Origin: AC-69 sp036519575 | Lineage (GTDB): Bacteria; Actinomycetota; UBA4738; HRBIN12 | NCBI GenBank assembly: GCA_036519575.1 | Contig: DATDKZ010000258.1 | Span: 1-20,635 of the forward strand | Length of the DNA: 20,635 nucleotides | Reading direction: 5' to 3' | Shown: in pieces, positions 17,599 through 20,635 of the stretch | Layout: each line of letters starts with the position of its first letter | Position numbering within the stretch: position 1 is the first letter of the stretch | Program-made: the position numbers and the translations under genes | The notes under the pieces: model-generated | Database searches by the model: none | What the model was told of the DNA's origin: nothing | What the model saw: only the letters and a program-made list of their open reading frames with translations

Positions 17599-18471
17599 GT
17601 GATCGGGATCAACCGGGCCAAGACATGGATCCTCATCGCCGCGCTGGGCGGCCTGTTCGCGCTCATCGGCTTCGCGTTCTTCGGTTCGGCGGGCGGATGG
17701 ACCTTCCTGCTCATCGGGCTGGCCATCAACTTCGCCCTGTACTGGTTCTCGGACAGGATCGCCATTGCCACGACCCGGTCGCACGCGGTCACGGAGCAGG
17801 AGTACCCGCGCCTGTATGCGATCGTCCGGGAGCTTACCCAGGCCGAGGGCATCCCCATGCCGAAGATCTACGTGTCTGACATGCTCCAACCGAACGCCTT
17901 CGCCACCGGTCGGAATCCCGAGCACGCCTCGGTGGCGGTGACGAAGGGGATCCTCCAGATCCTGGACGAGCATGAGCTTCGGGGGGTTCTGGCTCACGAA
18001 CTGTCGCACGTGAAGAACCGGGACATCCTGATCAACTCCATCGCGGCGGGCATCGGGATGGCCATCACGCTGCTGGCCCGGTTCGCCTTCTTCTTCGGTG
18101 GCGGCGACGAGCGGAACAACCCGCTCGGGCCGTTCGCCTTCCTCATCGCGTGGATCCTGGCGCCGATCGCCGCAGCCATCATCCAGCTGGCAGTGTCGCG
18201 CGCGCGCGAGTACCAGGCGGACGAGTCCGGGGCCCTCCTGTCCCGTGACCCGGAGGCGTTGGCCCAGGCACTCCGCAAGCTCGACGCCGCCTCCAAGCAG
18301 GTGCCCGCGCCCGCGACGGTGAGCCCGGCCGAGGCTCATCTGTTCATCGTGAACCCGTTCCAGGGCCGCGGTGCGGGAAGGTCGCTGGCCAACCTGTTCT
18401 CCACGCACCCGCCGACGGAGGCGCGAATCGCCAGGCTGGAGGAGATCCGCAGGAACCTGAACCTCGTGTAG
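17599..18471 (+). CDS. htpX: HtpX-like membrane zinc metalloprotease (M48B)
   Basis: HtpX is a membrane-bound zinc endopeptidase that degrades misfolded membrane proteins. The 290-residue product starts at GTG 17599, with AAGGAG 12 bases upstream. It has two N-terminal membrane helices (about 9-28 and 33-50), the catalytic H133-E-L-S-H137 with general base E134, and the third zinc ligand probably E204 in REYQADESGA. Two further hydrophobic segments (about 147-166 and 178-199) lie between them. The C-terminal FSTHPPTEARIARLEEI is typical of the family. Its place right after the membrane-heavy nuo set 2 suggests linked expression or a role in Complex I membrane-subunit quality control, which is inference. 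Confidence 0.95.
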   Translation: MIGINRAKTWILIAALGGLFALIGFAFFGSAGGWTFLLIGLAINFALYWFSDRIAIATTRSHAVTEQEYPRLYAIVRELTQAEGIPMPKIYVSDMLQPNAFATGRNPEHASVAVTKGILQILDEHELRGVLAHELSHVKNRDILINSIAAGIGMAITLLARFAFFFGGGDERNNPLGPFAFLIAWILAPIAAAIIQLAVSRAREYQADESGALLSRDPEALAQALRKLDAASKQVPAPATVSPAEAHLFIVNPFQGRGAGRSLANLFSTHPPTEARIARLEEIRRNLNLV

Positions 18472-18474
18472 CCC

Positions 18475-19137
18475 TCAGGCGAGCAGCGCGGCCAGGTCGG
18501 GGATCAGCGTATGGCCGTCCGTCGACACCCCGTCGCCGCGCGATGGGTCTCGCTGGATGAGGTAGGTCCGCATGCCCAGAGCGGCCGCCCCGTCGCAGTA
18601 GACGGACTGATCGTCAACGAAGGCGGCGGCGGCCGGTTCCGAGCCCAATCGGTCGAGGGCCGCGCGGTAGATGGCGGCGTCGGGCTTGGCCGCGCCGACC
18701 TCGAATGACAGCACCACCGCGTCCATCTCCCGCTCCAGGCCGAGATCGTCCACGACCGGCCGGGTGGAGCGGGAGCAGTTGCTGACGAGGGCGGTTCGCA
18801 CCCCCCGAGCGCGGAGGGCCCGAAGGACCGGGATGGAGTCCTCATACAAATGGATCCGGGTGAGCAAGGATGTCCGCTCGAGCTCAAGGAGCTCTGCGAC
18901 CAGAGCCGGCTCGGGGTCGAGTCCGCACGCTGTCAGGACGCTCGCCATGTCCTCCTCGGCGCCGGCGAGTGACCCCACCCCCCGTGAGGGCCTGGTGCTC
19001 TCGAAGGCCGACTGGAGCGCGGAGCTCGTGATCCCGATCCGCGCCGCCATCGTGTCGCGAAGGCCCGGCCATTCGCCCCACACGAGCGTGTCGTAGAGGT
19101 CGATCAGCAGGGCATCGGGGAGTTCGCTCGATCCCAT
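18475..19137 (-). CDS. HAD-superfamily hydrolase
   Basis: This is a Rossmann-like haloacid-dehalogenase superfamily hydrolase of about 220 residues. Using the upstream ATG at 19143 for numbering, motif I is IDLYDTLVW with nucleophile D15, motif II is LVSNCS (S121), motif III is K153 in GAAKPDAAIY, and motif IV is FVDDQSVYCDGAAALGM (D177, D178). The general-acid position two after D15 is Tyr, not the Asp of most phosphatases; Tyr there occurs in 2-haloacid dehalogenases and some other subgroup I members. The substrate cannot be told. The start could be ATG 19137 or ATG 19143; neither has a strong ribosome binding site. It converges on htpX with three bases between stops. Confidence 0.85.
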   Translation of the reverse strand: MGSSELPDALLIDLYDTLVWGEWPGLRDTMAARIGITSSALQSAFESTRPSRGVGSLAGAEEDMASVLTACGLDPEPALVAELLELERTSLLTRIHLYEDSIPVLRALRARGVRTALVSNCSRSTRPVVDDLGLEREMDAVVLSFEVGAAKPDAAIYRAALDRLGSEPAAAAFVDDQSVYCDGAAALGMRTYLIQRDPSRGDGVSTDGHTLIPDLAALLA

Positions 19138-19150
19138 GTGCATCAGGCTA

Positions 19151-19198
19151 CCGCGCCCTCGCGCGGCATCCCGCCCTCGCGCGGTCTCGCCCTCCGGG
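19151..19198. repeat. Short GC-rich tandem repeat with hairpin
   Basis: The 13-base unit CGCCCTCGCGCGG occurs at 19154-19166 and again at 19172-19184, followed by a partial third copy beginning CGCCCTC near 19189. The first copy is also the core of a hairpin, CCGCGC (19151-19156) pairing with GCGCGG (19161-19166) over a four-base loop. It lies between the aminotransferase stop and the HAD gene start and may slow or end transcription, or be a decayed repetitive element. Confidence 0.6.
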
Positions 19199-19204
19199 CC
19201 CCGA

Positions 19205-20599
19205 CTAGTTCACGAGCTCGCGGCAGAACTCGGAGAAGCCGTCGACGTATCGCCCGACGTCGTCCTCGTCATGTTGCACCGAGACCGTCCACTGCTCCTC
19301 GTCGCCGGGGGTCATGAAGATGCCGCGGTTGATCATCCAGGAGAACGAGGCATAGAAGAGCTCGGGGATGGTTTCCAGGAAGTCCCGGTAGTTGGCGAGC
19401 GGCTCCTTGCGGTAGGACACGCAGCCCTTTGCCCCAAGGTCGACCGTGTGGGCGGGGATGCCCGTGTCGTCGATCGCGCGCTGGCACCCCTCGGCCAGCA
19501 TGGTCCCCAGCTTGCCGAGCTGGTCGTAGGCGTCCTTCGTCAGGACCTGCGTGAGTGCCGCGAGCCCCGCGGCCACCGACAGGGGGTTGCCGTTGAACGT
19601 CCCCTGCTGCGTGGCACCCTTGGCCACGGCCTCCATGATCTGGGCCTCACCACCGAACGCGCCGGTCGTCGCGCCGCCTCCGATGGCCTTGGCGAACGCC
19701 GCCAAGTGGGGCCGGACTCCGAACCGCTCCGTGGCGCCGCCATAGGCGATCGTGCCGCCGCACTTGACCTCGTCGAAGATCAGCACGACCCCGTGGGCGT
19801 CGCAGAGTTCACGGAGGGCCTGGAGGTAGCCAGGCTGAGGCACGACGATCCCGATGTTCATCATCACCGGCTCCAGGATCAGCGCCGCGATCTCGTTCCC
19901 GTGCTCCCGGAAGAGCTCCTCTACCGCGGTCGCATCGTTGAAGGGGACGATGATCGTGTCGTGCCACATGGAGCGGGGCACGCCCTTCGACGTCGGCTGC
20001 GTCGTATACGCCGAGCCGGCCGTGTCGGCCGACTCACCCTTCACGTTGAACCGCATGTCGAGGACGTCCGACTCGGGAACCACCGAGAACAGAACCGCGT
20101 CGTGGTGGCCGTGATACGACCCCTCCATCTTCACGATGCGGTCCCGGCCGGTTGCGGCCCGGGCCACCCGCAGGGCGTCCATGGTGGCTTCGGTGCCGGA
20201 GTTGACGAACCGAACCTGCTCCAGCTGGAACCGTTCGCAGACTGCCTCGGCCAAGGCCACGGTCGGTTCCGTCGTCACGGCGAAGTGGATCCCCTGGTCG
20301 GCGACGTTGCGGATGGCCTCCACGATCTTGGGATGGGCGTGGCCCACCACGTTCACCCCGAAGCCGCCGTGGAAATCGACGTACTCGGTGCCGTCCACGT
20401 CCCATACCTTCGAGCCGTTCCCCCGGGCCAGGTACACGGGGTAGGGGTCGTTAGCTTGGAAGTTCGAGGCCACCCCCTTGGGCAAGCTCCGCACCGCGCG
20501 CTGGTGCAGCTTCGCGGACGCCGAGGTGCGCTCCAGCAGCCGCCGCTCCTCGCGTTCGCCGATCTCCCCAGCCCGGGCCTTCAGCCGTTCGACATCCAC
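19205..20599 (-). CDS. Class III aminotransferase, glutamate-1-semialdehyde aminomutase-like
   Basis: This is a PLP-dependent fold-type I enzyme of 464 residues. It starts at GTG 20599 with a strong AGGAGGT six bases upstream. Landmarks are NSGTEATMDALRVARAATGRD from residue 133 (phosphate-binding turn), SYHGHHD at 161-167, D276 in IFDEVKCGG (binds the PLP ring nitrogen), and the Schiff-base lysine K304 in AAFAKAIGGGATTGAFGG. It resembles HemL, but the active-site stretch after D276 (EVKCGGTIAYGG) differs from the EVMTGFR form usual in HemL, and the ~40-residue N-terminus is long and charged. There are no tetrapyrrole genes nearby. It is better called an aminotransferase of unknown substrate; HemL function is not ruled out. 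Confidence 0.88.
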   Translation of the reverse strand: MDVERLKARAGEIGEREERRLLERTSASAKLHQRAVRSLPKGVASNFQANDPYPVYLARGNGSKVWDVDGTEYVDFHGGFGVNVVGHAHPKIVEAIRNVADQGIHFAVTTEPTVALAEAVCERFQLEQVRFVNSGTEATMDALRVARAATGRDRIVKMEGSYHGHHDAVLFSVVPESDVLDMRFNVKGESADTAGSAYTTQPTSKGVPRSMWHDTIIVPFNDATAVEELFREHGNEIAALILEPVMMNIGIVVPQPGYLQALRELCDAHGVVLIFDEVKCGGTIAYGGATERFGVRPHLAAFAKAIGGGATTGAFGGEAQIMEAVAKGATQQGTFNGNPLSVAAGLAALTQVLTKDAYDQLGKLGTMLAEGCQRAIDDTGIPAHTVDLGAKGCVSYRKEPLANYRDFLETIPELFYASFSWMINRGIFMTPGDEEQWTVSVQHDEDDVGRYVDGFSEFCRELVN

Positions 20600-20605
20600 G
20601 CGTCC

Positions 20606-20612
20606 ACCTCCT
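20606..20612 (-). promoter_or_regulatory. Strong ribosome binding site of the aminotransferase gene
   Basis: Read on the minus strand this is AGGAGGT, six bases before GTG 20599, and it decides that start. Only 23 more bases are available upstream, so no promoter can be judged. Confidence 0.75.
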
Positions 20613-20635
20613 GAGTCGGCCAGCCTACCGAAACG

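Noticed and set aside
1..20635. CRISPR arrays, tRNA or rRNA genes, insertion sequences or phage genes.
   Set aside because: No regularly spaced repeats, cloverleaf sequences, transposase motifs or terminal inverted repeats were seen, and almost all of the window is occupied by the genes listed.

Overview
The window is a GC-rich, densely coded stretch of a bacterial chromosome. It is dominated by two adjacent but clearly different gene sets for respiratory Complex I (NADH:quinone oxidoreductase, nuo). GTG and TTG starts, 4-base GTGA gene overlaps, an actinobacterial-type long-chain prenyl diphosphate synthase beside nuo, and htpX straight after the second set all suggest an Actinomycetota chromosome, probably an uncultured lineage. 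This is inferred from gene content only; no rRNA or other lineage marker is present.

Positions 1-7705 hold the end of set 1: the last ~100 codons of nuoG, then nuoH-I-J-K-L-M-N, almost all overlapping or separated by a few bases. A tail of nuoG shows that this set carries the NADH-oxidising module upstream of the window. A trans polyprenyl diphosphate synthase (7737-8747) follows; it probably makes the isoprenoid tail of the quinone (likely menaquinone) that Complex I reduces.

Positions 8791-17512 hold set 2: nuoA-B-C-H-I-J-K-L-M-N, preceded by an extended -10 promoter candidate (8754-8762) in the 43-base gap after the prenyl synthase. Set 2 lacks nuoD, nuoE, nuoF and nuoG. It therefore encodes all seven membrane subunits and three peripheral subunits, but neither the NADH-oxidising module nor the NuoD subunit that builds the quinone pocket with NuoB. 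It must either borrow NuoD (for example from set 1) or work with an unknown partner and electron donor. The catalytic Cys, Glu and Lys residues checked are intact in set 2, so it does not look like a decaying copy.

Positions 17599-18471 encode HtpX, a membrane zinc protease likely to do membrane protein quality control. Convergent to it on the minus strand are a HAD-family hydrolase (18475-19137) and, upstream of that, a PLP-dependent class III aminotransferase of the glutamate-1-semialdehyde aminomutase type (19205-20599). A short GC-rich repeat and hairpin lies between these two. No RNA genes, mobile elements or CRISPR arrays were seen.
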